Assembly (NCBI RefSeq): GCF_024758505.1
Contig: NZ_CP077970.1
Location: 2,480,001 to 2,544,000, forward strand
DNA: 64,000 nucleotides
Direction: 5' to 3'
DNA from: Bradyrhizobium arachidis
GTDB taxonomy: Bacteria; Pseudomonadota; Alphaproteobacteria; Rhizobiales; Xanthobacteraceae
Shown: positions 34,919 through 43,738 of the stretch, in pieces
How positions within the stretch are numbered: the stretch's first letter is position 1
How the letters are laid out: each line of letters opens with the position of its first letter
Made by a program: the position numbers and the translations under genes
The notes under the pieces: generated by a model
What the model saw: only the letters and a program-made list of their open reading frames with translations
What the model was told of the DNA's origin: nothing
Databases searched by the model: none

Positions 34919-35647
34919 TCAACGCAGCGTGACCGCAAAGACGTCTTCGAGCAGGCCGAGCATGGCGGCCCATGAGCGGCGGTCGGCGGCCTCGTGATAG
35001 GCGAGGTCCGGGAGCCCCGCGCCGATGAGCTCGGGATTGGTGAAGCCGTGCGCCGCGCCGCCATAGACATGGACTTGCCAGTCCACGCCGGTCCTGCCCA
35101 TCTGCTGCTCGAAGGCGGCGAGTTGCGCCATCGTGACCAGCGAGTCCGCGGCGCCGTGACAGACCAGCACCTTTGCCTTGATGTTCGCGGCATCTTCAGG
35201 CCGTTCGCTCGTGAGCCCGCCGTGAAAGGCCACGACCGCAGCCAATGCTGCACCGGTTCGCGCCAGCTCCAGCGCCGTCGTTCCGCCGAAACAATAGCCG
35301 ATCGCGGCGAGCCTCGAAGGATCGACCGCGTCGTGTTGCGCCAGCGCCTTGCGGGCGGCTTCTGCTCTTTCGCGCCAACGCGCGGTGTCGGCGCGTAAGC
35401 CGTTCATCAGCTCGCGAGCCTGCGGCACGTCGGGCGCCGTCCTGCCTTCGCCGTAGAGATCGGCCACGAGCACGACGAGGCCAAGCGCTGCCAACCGCTC
35501 TGCGCAGGCGATGGAATGGGTGCCGATGCCGCGTGCATCCGGAAACAGGATTACGCCGGGCCGCTTGCCGGAGGCGGCGTCAGTACTGACGAGGATGCCC
35601 TGGAGCGCGGTGACGCTGTCGCGATATCTAAGGATCGTCTTGTTCAT
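34919..35647 (-). CDS. Dienelactone hydrolase family protein
   Basis: A 242-residue alpha/beta hydrolase with the cysteine nucleophile Cys119 in GYCFGG, Asp168 in CHGAADSL and His200 in AAHGF, which is the catalytic triad of dienelactone hydrolases. The ATG at 35647 (MNKTILRYRD) is chosen because upstream sequence lacks domain similarity. No signal peptide. First gene of the operon with the GNAT and SMP-30 genes. Substrate unknown. Confidence 0.9.
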   Translation of the reverse strand: MNKTILRYRDSVTALQGILVSTDAASGKRPGVILFPDARGIGTHSIACAERLAALGLVVLVADLYGEGRTAPDVPQARELMNGLRADTARWRERAEAARKALAQHDAVDPSRLAAIGYCFGGTTALELARTGAALAAVVAFHGGLTSERPEDAANIKAKVLVCHGAADSLVTMAQLAAFEQQMGRTGVDWQVHVYGGAAHGFTNPELIGAGLPDLAYHEAADRRSWAAMLGLLEDVFAVTLR

Positions 35648-35737
35648 TCTGTCGTCCTTCGCCGGACGAGCAGACCATAGGGTGTGTCTCGAAGCAACCT
35701 TCGATTGTCGCCCTGGCCCTTGCTCCCGCAATGGCGC

Positions 35738-36130
35738 TCAGGGCTGCCCGCTCGCGGATTGCAGATACGCGATGACCTTGCCGGCTTCATCGGCCGAGAG
35801 GCCGGTGTACGGCTTCATCCTGTTGCCGGAGACGACCTGATCCGGATTGGTGATGAATTGGGTGAGCTTGTCCTGGTCCCAGGCGAAGCCCGCGTCCTTC
35901 ATGGCGGAAGAGTAGGCGTAGTCGGACAGCGAGCCGGCTTTCCTGCCGATGATCTTGTGCAGATTGGGGCCAAGGCGGTTGTCACCCTCTTTCACGGTAT
36001 GACACGTCCGGCAAGAATTGTTGAAGGCTTGCTGCGGAGCGCCATCGGAGGTCGCTTGCTGGGCCAGTCCCGCGGACGCGGCGAGGATCAGCGCAAGTCC
36101 ACTCGTGCCTGCTGTCAAAAGCCGTCGCAT
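35738..36130 (-). CDS. Class I c-type cytochrome
   Basis: A 130-residue precursor. Signal peptide about 1-23; haem-binding CRTCH (Cys40, Cys43, His44) and distal Met105 (NRMKPYTGL). The block RLGPNLHKIIGRKAGSLSDY is that of soluble cytochrome c/c2 of alphaproteobacteria. Periplasmic electron carrier. It lies alone between the hydrolase operon and a small secreted protein gene. Confidence 0.93.
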   Translation of the reverse strand: MRRLLTAGTSGLALILAASAGLAQQATSDGAPQQAFNNSCRTCHTVKEGDNRLGPNLHKIIGRKAGSLSDYAYSSAMKDAGFAWDQDKLTQFITNPDQVVSGNRMKPYTGLSADEAGKVIAYLQSASGQP

Positions 36131-36284
36131 GTGCGTCTCCCTCGCGTCGCGCTCGCACCGTCAGGCGCAAGGTCGCCCACGCACGCTGCAAACGAAAGCG
36201 GCCCCGGCAGGTTCCGGAACCGTACGCGACACAATGCCCCTCGCAATCAGCGCGGCGGCCCCTCGCGTCCGGCCGGGCTTGTCG

Positions 36285-36635
36285 CTAGGGCGCGTCACAG
36301 AAGACGTCGATCTTCTGGGTCATGACATCAGTTGGATATTCCTGAATGTCGGACCCGCCGCAACTAATCCGGACGGAGAAGCCTTTCTTGCACTGCCATG
36401 TCGACAGGTCTGCGGACGCATAAAGCTGGGTTGGACCGACGCTGCACTGCGTCTTGCCTTCGCAGGATCGCTTCACGTGGGCAAGGAAATCCGATCTGAT
36501 ATTGGGTGGAGCCTTGTCGCAGCCCGCGATATCGGCCTTTAGCACCTTCTGGATCTTCTTCTCGGCGAATGCATCTCGAGTGGCTGCGGTCGTCGCAAGG
36601 ACGATCGCAAGCGCAGAAATTAGAGCCCGTCGCAT
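36285..36635 (-). CDS. Small Cys-rich secreted protein
   Basis: A 116-residue precursor with signal peptide (about 1-24, ending AFA). The mature chain has six cysteines, in the blocks AGCDKA, KRSCEGKTQCSVGP, TWQCKKGFSVRISCGG and VFCDAP. The spacing of CEGKTQC followed by a K-FSVRISC end strand recalls the SUEL/rhamnose-binding lectin fold, but the similarity is short. Likely periplasmic or secreted and disulfide-bonded. Confidence 0.68.
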   Translation of the reverse strand: MRRALISALAIVLATTAATRDAFAEKKIQKVLKADIAGCDKAPPNIRSDFLAHVKRSCEGKTQCSVGPTQLYASADLSTWQCKKGFSVRISCGGSDIQEYPTDVMTQKIDVFCDAP

Positions 36636-36652
36636 CAGCTTCTCCCGAATTC

Positions 36653-36690
36653 AAAAAAGCAAACGGCCCCGGCGAATGTCCGGGGCCGTT
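36653..36690 (-). terminator. Rho-independent terminator of the L,D-transpeptidase gene
   Basis: AACGGCCCCGG (36662-36672) pairs perfectly with CCGGGGCCGTT (36680-36690) around a 7-base loop; on the minus strand TTTGCTTTTTT follows. It lies 40 bases after the stop codon at 36730. Confidence 0.88.
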
Positions 36691-36729
36691 CGTATGACGA
36701 TGTCTGTCTTTGCAGGCCTGCGCGTGAGG

Positions 36730-37458
36730 TCAGCGCGCGAGATCGGCGCGGCGATCGGTCATCGGCAGCACCACGACCTTGGTGCCGACGTTGACGCGCG
36801 AGTAGAGGTCGGTGACGTCCTCATTGGTCAGGCGGATGCAGCCGGAGGAGACGCGCTTGCCGATCGTGTCGGGGGCGTTGGTGCCGTGGATGCGGTAGAT
36901 GGTGCCGCCGAGATACATGGCGCGGGCCCCTAACGGGTTGCCGGGGCCGCCGCTCATGTGACGCGGCAGATAGGGCTGGCGGGCGATCATCTCCGGCGGC
37001 GGGGTCCAATCCGGCCACTCGGCCTTCTTGGTCACCGACTGGACGCCGGACCAGGTGAAGCCGTCGCGGCCGACGCCGATGCCGTAGCGGATCGCCTGGC
37101 CGTTGCCGAGCACGTAATAGAGATAGGTGTTGGGCGTATCGATGACGATGGTGCCCGGCGCTTCGCGCGTGGCGTAGCTCACGGTCTGGCGGCGGAAGCG
37201 TGCCGGCATCTCGACCGAGTCCTGATCCTCCGACGGCGCAACCTGATAGGGCTGCTGGTAAGCCGGCTGATAGGGCTGCAGGGGTTGGAAGGGCTGAAAC
37301 TGCGGCTGCGGCGCGGCGTAGCCGGGCGGCGGCGCGAAGAGCGGGAAGAGCTGCACGGGCGCGGCCTTGGCTTGACCTGCGAATGCGATCGCGGAAACCG
37401 CCACTGCGCCGAAGGCAAAGGCGCGCGAAAACGTCTTGAACGTGTCCAGATTGAACAT
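36730..37458 (-). CDS. L,D-transpeptidase (YkuD domain)
   Basis: A 242-residue envelope enzyme. Signal peptide about 1-33; a Pro/Gln-rich linker (45-75) spans the periplasm; the YkuD domain (about 100-235) has IYRIHGTNAPDTIGK with His191 and SSGCIRLTNEDV with the catalytic Cys207. It crosslinks peptidoglycan stems (3-3 bonds) or attaches proteins to the wall. One of many paralogues usual in rhizobia. A strong terminator follows. Confidence 0.95.
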   Translation of the reverse strand: MFNLDTFKTFSRAFAFGAVAVSAIAFAGQAKAAPVQLFPLFAPPPGYAAPQPQFQPFQPLQPYQPAYQQPYQVAPSEDQDSVEMPARFRRQTVSYATREAPGTIVIDTPNTYLYYVLGNGQAIRYGIGVGRDGFTWSGVQSVTKKAEWPDWTPPPEMIARQPYLPRHMSGGPGNPLGARAMYLGGTIYRIHGTNAPDTIGKRVSSGCIRLTNEDVTDLYSRVNVGTKVVVLPMTDRRADLAR

Positions 37459-37654
37459 TGATCGCCCCTGTATGGATCGGATTTTTGATCACCGCGGCCC
37501 GCGCGGTGTTCCGTTGCCTAAATCCCTAACGACAAAAAGTTTCGGGACGTTTGCGAGAGCCGGCGAAAAAGGTTTCGTCGCGGCAAGGATTGTTTCATGA
37601 CGGTTTCATGGCTGGCCGGCCGCCGGGCCAACGAAAAAGCTGTGCCGACACTTA

Positions 37655-37667
37655 TGTGACGTCACAC
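37655..37667. promoter_or_regulatory. Palindrome TGTGACGTCACA upstream of the glycosyltransferase gene
   Basis: The perfect 12-base palindrome lies 63 bases before the ATG at 37730. The same core TGA(C/T)GTCACAC recurs at 39566-39576 before the third gene of the cluster, which suggests a shared operator. The rest of 37459-37654 shows no gene. Confidence 0.35.
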
Positions 37668-37729
37668 GCCTGAAATATCCATGGTTGAACGTCCAAAACC
37701 GAGAATCATCAAACTCTCGGGATTTTCCC

Positions 37730-38782
37730 ATGCGGGTATTAATCGCAACCGACGCCTGGCATCCGCAGGTCAACGGTGTCGTCCGGACGCTGACCTCGCT
37801 CGCCAAGGCCGCCAAGGCGCTCGACGTCGAGATCGACTTCCTGACGCCCGACGGCTTTCCGTCGCTGCCCTTGCCGACCTATCCGGGCCTGCGGTTCGCG
37901 CTGCCGAACCGCGGCGAGATCGCGCGGCGGATCGAGAAGGCCGCGCCCGAGGCCCTGCACATCGCGACCGAAGGCCCGATCGGCTGGGCCGCGCGCGGCT
38001 ATTGCCGCCGGCACAAGCTCGCCTTCACCACCTCCTATACGACGCGCTTTCCAGAGTATGTGTCGGTCCGTACGGGCATTCCCGATAGCGTCGGCTACGC
38101 CGTGCTGCGGCACTTCCACGATGCCGCCGCGATGACCATGGTCGCAACGCCGTCGCTGCGGCAGGAGCTATCCGGCCGCGGCTTCAAGCGGCTCGGCTTC
38201 TGGACCCGCGGCGTCGACACGACGTTGTTTCACCCCGACGATCCAGCGCAGCTCGATCTGCCGCGGCCGATCTTCATGACGATGGGGCGCGTGGCGGTGG
38301 AGAAGAATCTCGACGCGTTTCTCTCGCTCGACCTGCCCGGCACCAAAGTCGTCGTCGGTGACGGGCCGCAGAAGGCGCAGCTCGAGAAAAAATATCCCGA
38401 CGCCGCGTTCCTCGGCGAGAAGAAGGGCGCGGACCTGACCGCGCATCTCGCGGCTGCCGACGTCTTCGTGTTTCCGAGCCTCACCGACACCTTTGGCGTG
38501 GTGCAGCTCGAGGCGCTGGCCTGCGGCACGCCGGTTGCGGCATTTCCGGTCACGGGTCCCAAGGACGTCATCGCCGACCATCCGATCGGCGCGATCGACA
38601 ATGACCTGCGCGCCGCGTGCCTGCGCGCGCTCACCATGTCGCGCGAGACCTGCCGCAATTTTGCGCTGGCGCGCTCCTGGGAGAACAGCGCGCGCCAGTT
38701 CGTCGGCAATCTCACCTCACTGCAGCCCAGCCGTGTGCTGCGCCCGGCACCCGTGCTGGCACGGCAGCCGGCGCGCGGCTGA
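37730..38782 (+). CDS. GT4-family glycosyltransferase (GT-B fold)
   Basis: A 350-residue protein. The N-terminal Rossmann half starts MRVLIATDAWHPQVNGVVRT, with HIATEGPIGWAARGYCRRH. The C-terminal half has the donor-binding segment FPSLTDTFGVVQLEALACGT with the two glutamate-position residues of the EX7E motif (first replaced by Asp). Relatives transfer glucose, mannose or sulfoquinovose to diacylglycerol or sugars. The ATG at 37730 matches the usual family start. First gene of a three-gene run that continues with a lipid-type methyltransferase, so a lipid acceptor is likely (inference). Confidence 0.88.
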   Translation: MRVLIATDAWHPQVNGVVRTLTSLAKAAKALDVEIDFLTPDGFPSLPLPTYPGLRFALPNRGEIARRIEKAAPEALHIATEGPIGWAARGYCRRHKLAFTTSYTTRFPEYVSVRTGIPDSVGYAVLRHFHDAAAMTMVATPSLRQELSGRGFKRLGFWTRGVDTTLFHPDDPAQLDLPRPIFMTMGRVAVEKNLDAFLSLDLPGTKVVVGDGPQKAQLEKKYPDAAFLGEKKGADLTAHLAAADVFVFPSLTDTFGVVQLEALACGTPVAAFPVTGPKDVIADHPIGAIDNDLRAACLRALTMSRETCRNFALARSWENSARQFVGNLTSLQPSRVLRPAPVLARQPARG

Positions 38783-38817
38783 AACCACTTAACCGAACCA
38801 CAGCGAGAACCTCAGCG

Positions 38818-39507
38818 ATGGCCAAGACCTTGAACCTTGACGGCACCCAGCAACTCGACCTCGACCGCGGCACGGTCGAGCAGGCCTATGACCGCTGGGC
38901 GCCCGTCTACGACCTCGTGTTCGGCGGCGTGTTCGCCAAGGGACGCCAGGCGGCGATTGCGGCCACCAACAAGATCGGCGGCCGCGTGCTCGAGGTCGGT
39001 GTCGGCACCGGCATCTCGCTGCCGATGTACGCGGGCAATGTCCGCGTCTTCGGCACCGACATCTCGGAAGCAATGCTCGACAAGGCGCGCCGCCGCGTCA
39101 GCGAGCTCAAGCTGAAGAACGTCGAGGGGCTTGCGGTGATGGACGCCGAAAAGCTCGAATTCCCAGAAAACTCGTTCGATGTCGTGATGGCGCAATATGT
39201 CGTCACCGCGGTGCCGAACCCCGAGATCGCGCTGGACGAGTTCGCCCGCGTGCTGCGGCCCGGCGGCGAGCTGATCATCCTGACCCGCGTCAGTGCCGAT
39301 GCCGGCATGCGCCGCTTCATCGAACAGCGGCTGCAGCCTGTGGTGCGCCCGCTCGGCTTCCGTACCGCCGAGTTCGCATGGTCGCGCTATGCAAAATGGC
39401 TCGCCGGCGCCAATGGCATGGAGCTCGCCGAGCGCCGCCTGATTCCGCCGCTCGGCCATTTCTCGCTGGTTCGCTTCCGCAAAGTGGACGTCGCCAAGGC
39501 CGCGTGA
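38818..39507 (+). CDS. SAM-dependent methyltransferase, PmtA-like
   Basis: A 229-residue class I methyltransferase. Motif I is VLEVGVGTGISLPMY (57-71), then VFGTDISEAMLDKARRRV, MDAEKLEFPENSFDVVM, and RVLRPGGELIILTRV. This arrangement is very close to phosphatidylethanolamine N-methyltransferases of the PmtA type. It likely methylates a phospholipid or related amine using SAM. It starts 35 bases after the glycosyltransferase stop. A different small or lipid acceptor cannot be excluded. Confidence 0.85.
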   Translation: MAKTLNLDGTQQLDLDRGTVEQAYDRWAPVYDLVFGGVFAKGRQAAIAATNKIGGRVLEVGVGTGISLPMYAGNVRVFGTDISEAMLDKARRRVSELKLKNVEGLAVMDAEKLEFPENSFDVVMAQYVVTAVPNPEIALDEFARVLRPGGELIILTRVSADAGMRRFIEQRLQPVVRPLGFRTAEFAWSRYAKWLAGANGMELAERRLIPPLGHFSLVRFRKVDVAKAA

Positions 39508-39629
39508 GCCGCGTTGGCTGCGTGTGCGTCAGCGCGTCGCTGCAATCAGTCATATGACATGATGATGATGTCACACCAGCTACATCGAATCCCTGTAGTC
39601 CCGTACCCGAACCTGATTTGGGGGAGAGA

Positions 39630-40289
39630 ATGATCAAGAATTACCTTGAGCAGTTGCGGATCCAGCGCTGGGACGACCATCGCTACTATCACCACAGCCG
39701 CATCAATCAGAGCCTGCACTTCATCAGCGCAGCCAGCTTCCTGTTCGCCTATGTCTGGCTGTTCATCGACCCGGTGGTGTCCGCGCTGGTCGGTTGGCTG
39801 GTGTCGATGACCTCGCGCCAGGCCGGTCATTTCTTCTTCGAGCCGAAGGGCTATGACCACGTCAACCAGGCGACCCATGAGCACAAGGAAGAGATCAAGG
39901 TCGGCTACAACCTGCAGCGCAAGGTGGTGCTGATGGCGATCTGGGCGCTGTCGCCGCTGGTGCTGTTCGCCGATCCCACGCTGTTCGGCCTGTTCACGCC
40001 CTGGGCTGGTGCCACCGACTTCATGCGTCAGGTTGCAAAAATCTGGCTCGTGGTCGGCGGCGGCGGTCTCCTGTTCCGCACGGTGCACCTGTTCTTCATC
40101 CGCGACGTCGAGACCGGGCTCGTCTGGATGACCAAGATCCTCACTGATCCCTTCCACGACCTGATGCTCTATCGCAAGGCCCCGCTCGCGCTGCTCCGCG
40201 GCGAGCTGATGGACCCCGGCCTGCATCTGATGCAAGAGCACACCCTCGGCATCATCCCCGAGCACGCGCTCGAAGAGCAGCACGCCTGA
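39630..40289 (+). CDS. Mpo1/DUF962-like polytopic membrane protein
   Basis: A 219-residue protein with about four transmembrane segments. RYYHHSRINQSLHFISAASF and the later LVGWLVSMTSRQAGHFFFEP recall the His/Glu pattern of the Mpo1 (DUF962) family, membrane dioxygenases acting on 2-hydroxy fatty acids in yeast. The match is partial and was made by eye. GGGGGAGAGA directly before the ATG fixes the start. It follows the PmtA-like gene and fits a lipid-modification cluster. Confidence 0.7.
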   Translation: MIKNYLEQLRIQRWDDHRYYHHSRINQSLHFISAASFLFAYVWLFIDPVVSALVGWLVSMTSRQAGHFFFEPKGYDHVNQATHEHKEEIKVGYNLQRKVVLMAIWALSPLVLFADPTLFGLFTPWAGATDFMRQVAKIWLVVGGGGLLFRTVHLFFIRDVETGLVWMTKILTDPFHDLMLYRKAPLALLRGELMDPGLHLMQEHTLGIIPEHALEEQHA

Positions 40290-40332
40290 GCGCGTGCTGC
40301 ACGATCAAAGTACTCCGATGTTCCATGGTTAC

Positions 40333-40488
40333 GTCATGCCCGGGCTTGTCCCGGGCATCCACGTCTTGGGCGCCGCTATGTGCACCGTCATTCCGGGGCG
40401 GCTCGAAGAGCCGAACCCCAATTCGCAATTGCGAATTGTGGAATCTCGAGATTCCGGGTTCGATGCTTCGCATCGCCCCGGAATGACG
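40333..40488. repeat. Intergenic inverted repeats, 'GTCATGCCCGGGC' and 'GTCATTCCGGGG' types
   Basis: The first element, GTCATGCCCGGGCTTGTC, folds on itself (GCCCGGG/CCCGGGC). The second runs from CGTCATTCCGGGG to CCCCGGAATGACG with an inner ATTCGCAATTGCGAAT palindrome. They occupy the space between two converging genes. Confidence 0.75.
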
Positions 40489-40503
40489 GTGGAAGGAAAC
40501 GCT

Positions 40504-42168
40504 TCAGCGCCCGAAGCGCTTGGCGAACATCTCCCACAAAATCTGCCGCTTGATCTGCTTGTTGGTGAGCGCGCCGTCGTGCCACCAGAAGCCATCGGCC
40601 TTCATCTTCTCGGCGGCGCGGACGAAGCGCTCGCTGACTTCGGCGAAGTCGGCATCGCTGTAGTTCAAGCTGAAGATCAGCCGTCCGGTGCCGACCCAGC
40701 TCAGCGACAAGCCTTCGGCGCGCAGATAATATTGCAGCATCCAGTTGTAGCGGGACGGGGTGGTGTATTTCACGGTCCAGATCGAAGAGAGGTTGGCGAA
40801 CCGAACCGGCAGGTCGGCGTCGGTCATCATCTGGTTGAGCTTTTGCGCGCGGCCGTTCCAGGTCGCATCCAGCCCGTCATAGACTGCGCGAAAATTCGGG
40901 CTGGCCAGCCGGCTCAAGAACTCGTCCATCGCCGTCATGACATAGGGGTGCGAGTTGAAGGTGCCGCGGGCAAAGCAGATGTCGGCGGGACGGTCGTCGC
41001 GGAAGCGGCGCATCAGCTCCTTCCTGCCGCAGACGACGCCTACCGGAAGGCCGCCGGCAAGACTCTTGCCGTAGGTCACCATGTCGGCACGAACGCCGAA
41101 ATATTCCTGCGCGCCGCCGGCGGCGAGGCGGAAGCCGACAAAGACTTCGTCGAAGATCAGCACGATGCCGCGCTCGGTGCAGACGTCACGCAACTGCTTC
41201 AGCCAGTCGGTGTAGGCCTGACGGTCGAACTTGCCGCCGCGCGACGAGTCCACCAGCGAGGAATCGCCGGGCGCGTTGGCGTTCGGATGCAGCGCCTGCA
41301 GCGGATTGACCAGCACGCAGGCGATGTCGCGGCGCGTCTTCAGGACGTGCAGCGTCTTCTCGGACATTTCGGCGAGCGTATAGGTCTCGTGCGCGGCGAT
41401 GGGATTGCCGACGCCGGGCTGCACGTCGCCCCACCAGCCATGATAGGCGCCGGCGAAGCGGACGAGATGCGTGCGCTTCGTATGATAGCGCGCGAGCCGC
41501 ACCGCCTGCATCACGGCCTCGGTGCCGGACATGTGGAAGGAGACTTCGTCGAGGCCCGAGATCTGGCAGAGCCGCGCAACGTTTTCGAGAATGACCGGAT
41601 GATAGGGACCAAGTACCGGCCCCAGCGCATGCGCGCGCTTCTCGGCTCCCTCGATGCATTCCTTGTAGAAGTCGTTGCCAAAGATGTTGACGCCGTAGGA
41701 GCCGGTGAGGTCGTAGGAGACGTTGCCGTCGACGTCGGTCACGGTGACGCCGTCGGACGACTGCACGAAGGTCGAGGTGCCCAGATTTTCGCGCACCAGG
41801 CGCGAGAACTGGAACGGCACGCGGTAGCTCTCGGTGAAGTGCAGGTCGGAGATCTTTTCCGCCGCCTCCCTGGTCATCTCGCGGCCCTTCGGGTAGCGCT
41901 CCGCGTAGAGGCCTTTGAGCCGGAAGAAGCCGTCCTGGCGCTGCGCGGCGATGTTCGCCGGCGCGCCGTCGCAGGCGAAGTATTGGTCGCCCTCGAATTC
42001 GTAGAACGGGAGCAGTTTTGCCACCCGGCGCGACATCTTGGAATGCCCGGCGAGCGAGCGGTGCTTGGCGCGGGAGAGTTCGATCCGCGCTTTCAGCTTC
42101 GGGAAGGCGGCGGCGGCGGACGCTGCGGCGGCCACGGACAATGAGAGAATCGGGAGTGTCGTTTCCAT
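40504..42168 (-). CDS. Class III aminotransferase, GSA-aminomutase-like, with N-terminal extension
   Basis: A 554-residue PLP enzyme. The core (about 125-550) has FHMSGTEAVMQAVRLAR, the Asp-Glu pair in LIFDEVFVGFR (Asp340, PLP ring) and the Schiff-base Lys368 in MVTYGKSLAGGLP. It differs from HemL by about 120 extra N-terminal residues that start hydrophobic (1-22), perhaps a membrane anchor, and by a long C-terminus. It is divergent from psd with only 35 bases between the starts. Substrate unknown; an amine for a lipid head group is inferred from context. Confidence 0.88.
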   Translation of the reverse strand: METTLPILSLSVAAAASAAAAFPKLKARIELSRAKHRSLAGHSKMSRRVAKLLPFYEFEGDQYFACDGAPANIAAQRQDGFFRLKGLYAERYPKGREMTREAAEKISDLHFTESYRVPFQFSRLVRENLGTSTFVQSSDGVTVTDVDGNVSYDLTGSYGVNIFGNDFYKECIEGAEKRAHALGPVLGPYHPVILENVARLCQISGLDEVSFHMSGTEAVMQAVRLARYHTKRTHLVRFAGAYHGWWGDVQPGVGNPIAAHETYTLAEMSEKTLHVLKTRRDIACVLVNPLQALHPNANAPGDSSLVDSSRGGKFDRQAYTDWLKQLRDVCTERGIVLIFDEVFVGFRLAAGGAQEYFGVRADMVTYGKSLAGGLPVGVVCGRKELMRRFRDDRPADICFARGTFNSHPYVMTAMDEFLSRLASPNFRAVYDGLDATWNGRAQKLNQMMTDADLPVRFANLSSIWTVKYTTPSRYNWMLQYYLRAEGLSLSWVGTGRLIFSLNYSDADFAEVSERFVRAAEKMKADGFWWHDGALTNKQIKRQILWEMFAKRFGR

Positions 42169-42203
42169 GACAACAAGCGCTAACCCTGCGAGCTGACAGA
42201 TTC

Positions 42204-43067
42204 ATGACAGTCAAAGCCCTCATCGCCTCTTTCACCCAGCAGGAAGACCTCAATTTCCTGCTCACCAACCGCATCCCGCGCGCGGGCCTGACCCGCTTCA
42301 TGGGCTGGTTTTCCAAGATCGAGAATCCATTCGTGCGGGATGCCTCGATCGCGCTGTGGAAATTGTTCTCCGACCTGGATTTGTCGGAGGCGCGCAAGAC
42401 TGAATTCAAAAGCCTGCACGATTGCTTCACCCGCGAGCTCAAGCCGGGCCTGCGTCCCTTCGACATGGACCCAGGGATCGTCGCCAGCCCCTCGGACGGT
42501 ATCGTCGGCGCTCACGGCAAGATCGCCGACACCGAGCTGTTTCAGGTCAAGGGCGCGCCGTACTCGCTGCTGGACCTCGTCGGCGATCCCGCATTGGTCG
42601 AGCAGCATCGTGACGGCACCTTCCTCACGGTACGGCTGACGTCGAGCATGTATCACCGCTTTCACGCGCCCTATGACGCGCATGTCGCGCGCGTGACGCT
42701 GATCCACGGCGATGTCTGGAACGTCAACCCGATCGCGCTGAAGCGGGTCGAGCGTCTGTTCTGCAAGAACGAGCGCGCGGTGATCCGCACGCATCTCAGC
42801 TCCGGCGAGGCCGTGACGCTGGTGCCGGTCGCGGCGATCCTGGTTGCCAGCATCCGGCTGCATTTCCTTGACATGGTGCTGAACTCGCAGACCCGGGGCC
42901 CGGTCAATTTTCCCTGCGACGTCAATGTGAAGAAGGGCGAGGAGCTCGGCTGGTTCGAGCACGGCTCGACCATCATCATCCTCGCGCCCGGCGATTTCGC
43001 CTTCTGCGACGGCATCGCGGAGGGCATGCGCATCCGCGCCGGTCAGCCGCTGCTTCGCCGAAGGTAG
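42204..43067 (+). CDS. psd: Phosphatidylserine decarboxylase, E. coli type
   Basis: A 287-residue proenzyme. Self-cleavage would occur before Ser255 in FEHGSTIII to give the pyruvoyl group; the GST triad is conserved although the preceding residue is His, not Leu. Asp98 (SPSDGI) and the His pair in YHRFH (His151, His154) complete the usual set. Full-length long-type Psd is notable because alphaproteobacteria commonly carry a short ~230-residue Psd next to pssA. It makes phosphatidylethanolamine or decarboxylates a related serine lipid. Divergent from the aminotransferase gene. Confidence 0.9.
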   Translation: MTVKALIASFTQQEDLNFLLTNRIPRAGLTRFMGWFSKIENPFVRDASIALWKLFSDLDLSEARKTEFKSLHDCFTRELKPGLRPFDMDPGIVASPSDGIVGAHGKIADTELFQVKGAPYSLLDLVGDPALVEQHRDGTFLTVRLTSSMYHRFHAPYDAHVARVTLIHGDVWNVNPIALKRVERLFCKNERAVIRTHLSSGEAVTLVPVAAILVASIRLHFLDMVLNSQTRGPVNFPCDVNVKKGEELGWFEHGSTIIILAPGDFAFCDGIAEGMRIRAGQPLLRRR

Positions 43068-43130
43068 CCTTCATTCCGCCGCTTGGGCTGCCTATATCGT
43101 CGCGGGGACGATATTGCAGGACATCAAGCG

Positions 43131-43700
43131 ATGGCGCGGGCGCCGGTTCTGGCGGCGGGTGGGATTGTGTTGCGGCGTGGTGCTGCGCCGCTGATCGCGG
43201 TCGTGCGTCAGCGCAAGCGCAATGAATGGGTCTTGCCCAAGGGCAAGCTCGACGACGGCGAGACGCCGAAGGAAGCCGCGCATCGCGAGGTGCTGGAAGA
43301 GACCGGCCATGACGTCGCCGTGCACGAGTTTGTGGGCACGCTGGCCTATCAGTCCGGCGGCCGCTCCAAGATCGTGCATTTCTGGCGCATGGAGGCCAAT
43401 GGCGCGCCGATCCGCAAGCTGATGAACGACGTCAAGGCGGTGGATTGGCTGACGTTGGAGGAGGCGGTGAAGCGTCTCTCGCGCGAGTATGAGCGTGCGT
43501 TCCTCAGCAATGTCGGCCCGATCGCGCTCGCGGCTTCCGGCATCGCGCCCGCGATCGAGACCGAGGCAACGCCGCCGCTCGCGGCCGACGACGTCGACGC
43601 CGCCATGCAGACGCTGACGCCCGCCGAAGCCGCCTCCGTCGAGGAATTGCGGCACGGCCTGTTGCAGAAGGTCAAATCCTGGCTGCGCGGGGAGGCGTGA
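43131..43700 (+). CDS. NUDIX hydrolase
   Basis: A 189-residue protein with the complete Nudix box GKLDDGETPKEAAHREVLEE (38-57) followed by TGH, inside a domain preceded by NEWVLPKG. The first ~130 residues are the Nudix fold; the rest is an Ala/Glu-rich tail. The ATG at 43131 aligns with family starts. It hydrolyses nucleoside diphosphate-linked compounds such as diadenosine polyphosphates; exact substrate unknown. Confidence 0.92.
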   Translation: MARAPVLAAGGIVLRRGAAPLIAVVRQRKRNEWVLPKGKLDDGETPKEAAHREVLEETGHDVAVHEFVGTLAYQSGGRSKIVHFWRMEANGAPIRKLMNDVKAVDWLTLEEAVKRLSREYERAFLSNVGPIALAASGIAPAIETEATPPLAADDVDAAMQTLTPAEAASVEELRHGLLQKVKSWLRGEA

Positions 43701-43738
43701 GCCTCAGTGAGACGAGCGTCGTTCTGCACCGGGTGCGT

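Noticed and set aside
40294..42144. Plus-strand frame opposite the class III aminotransferase
   Set aside because: Begins inside an intergenic repeat and has shadow-like composition; the aminotransferase carries all catalytic residues.
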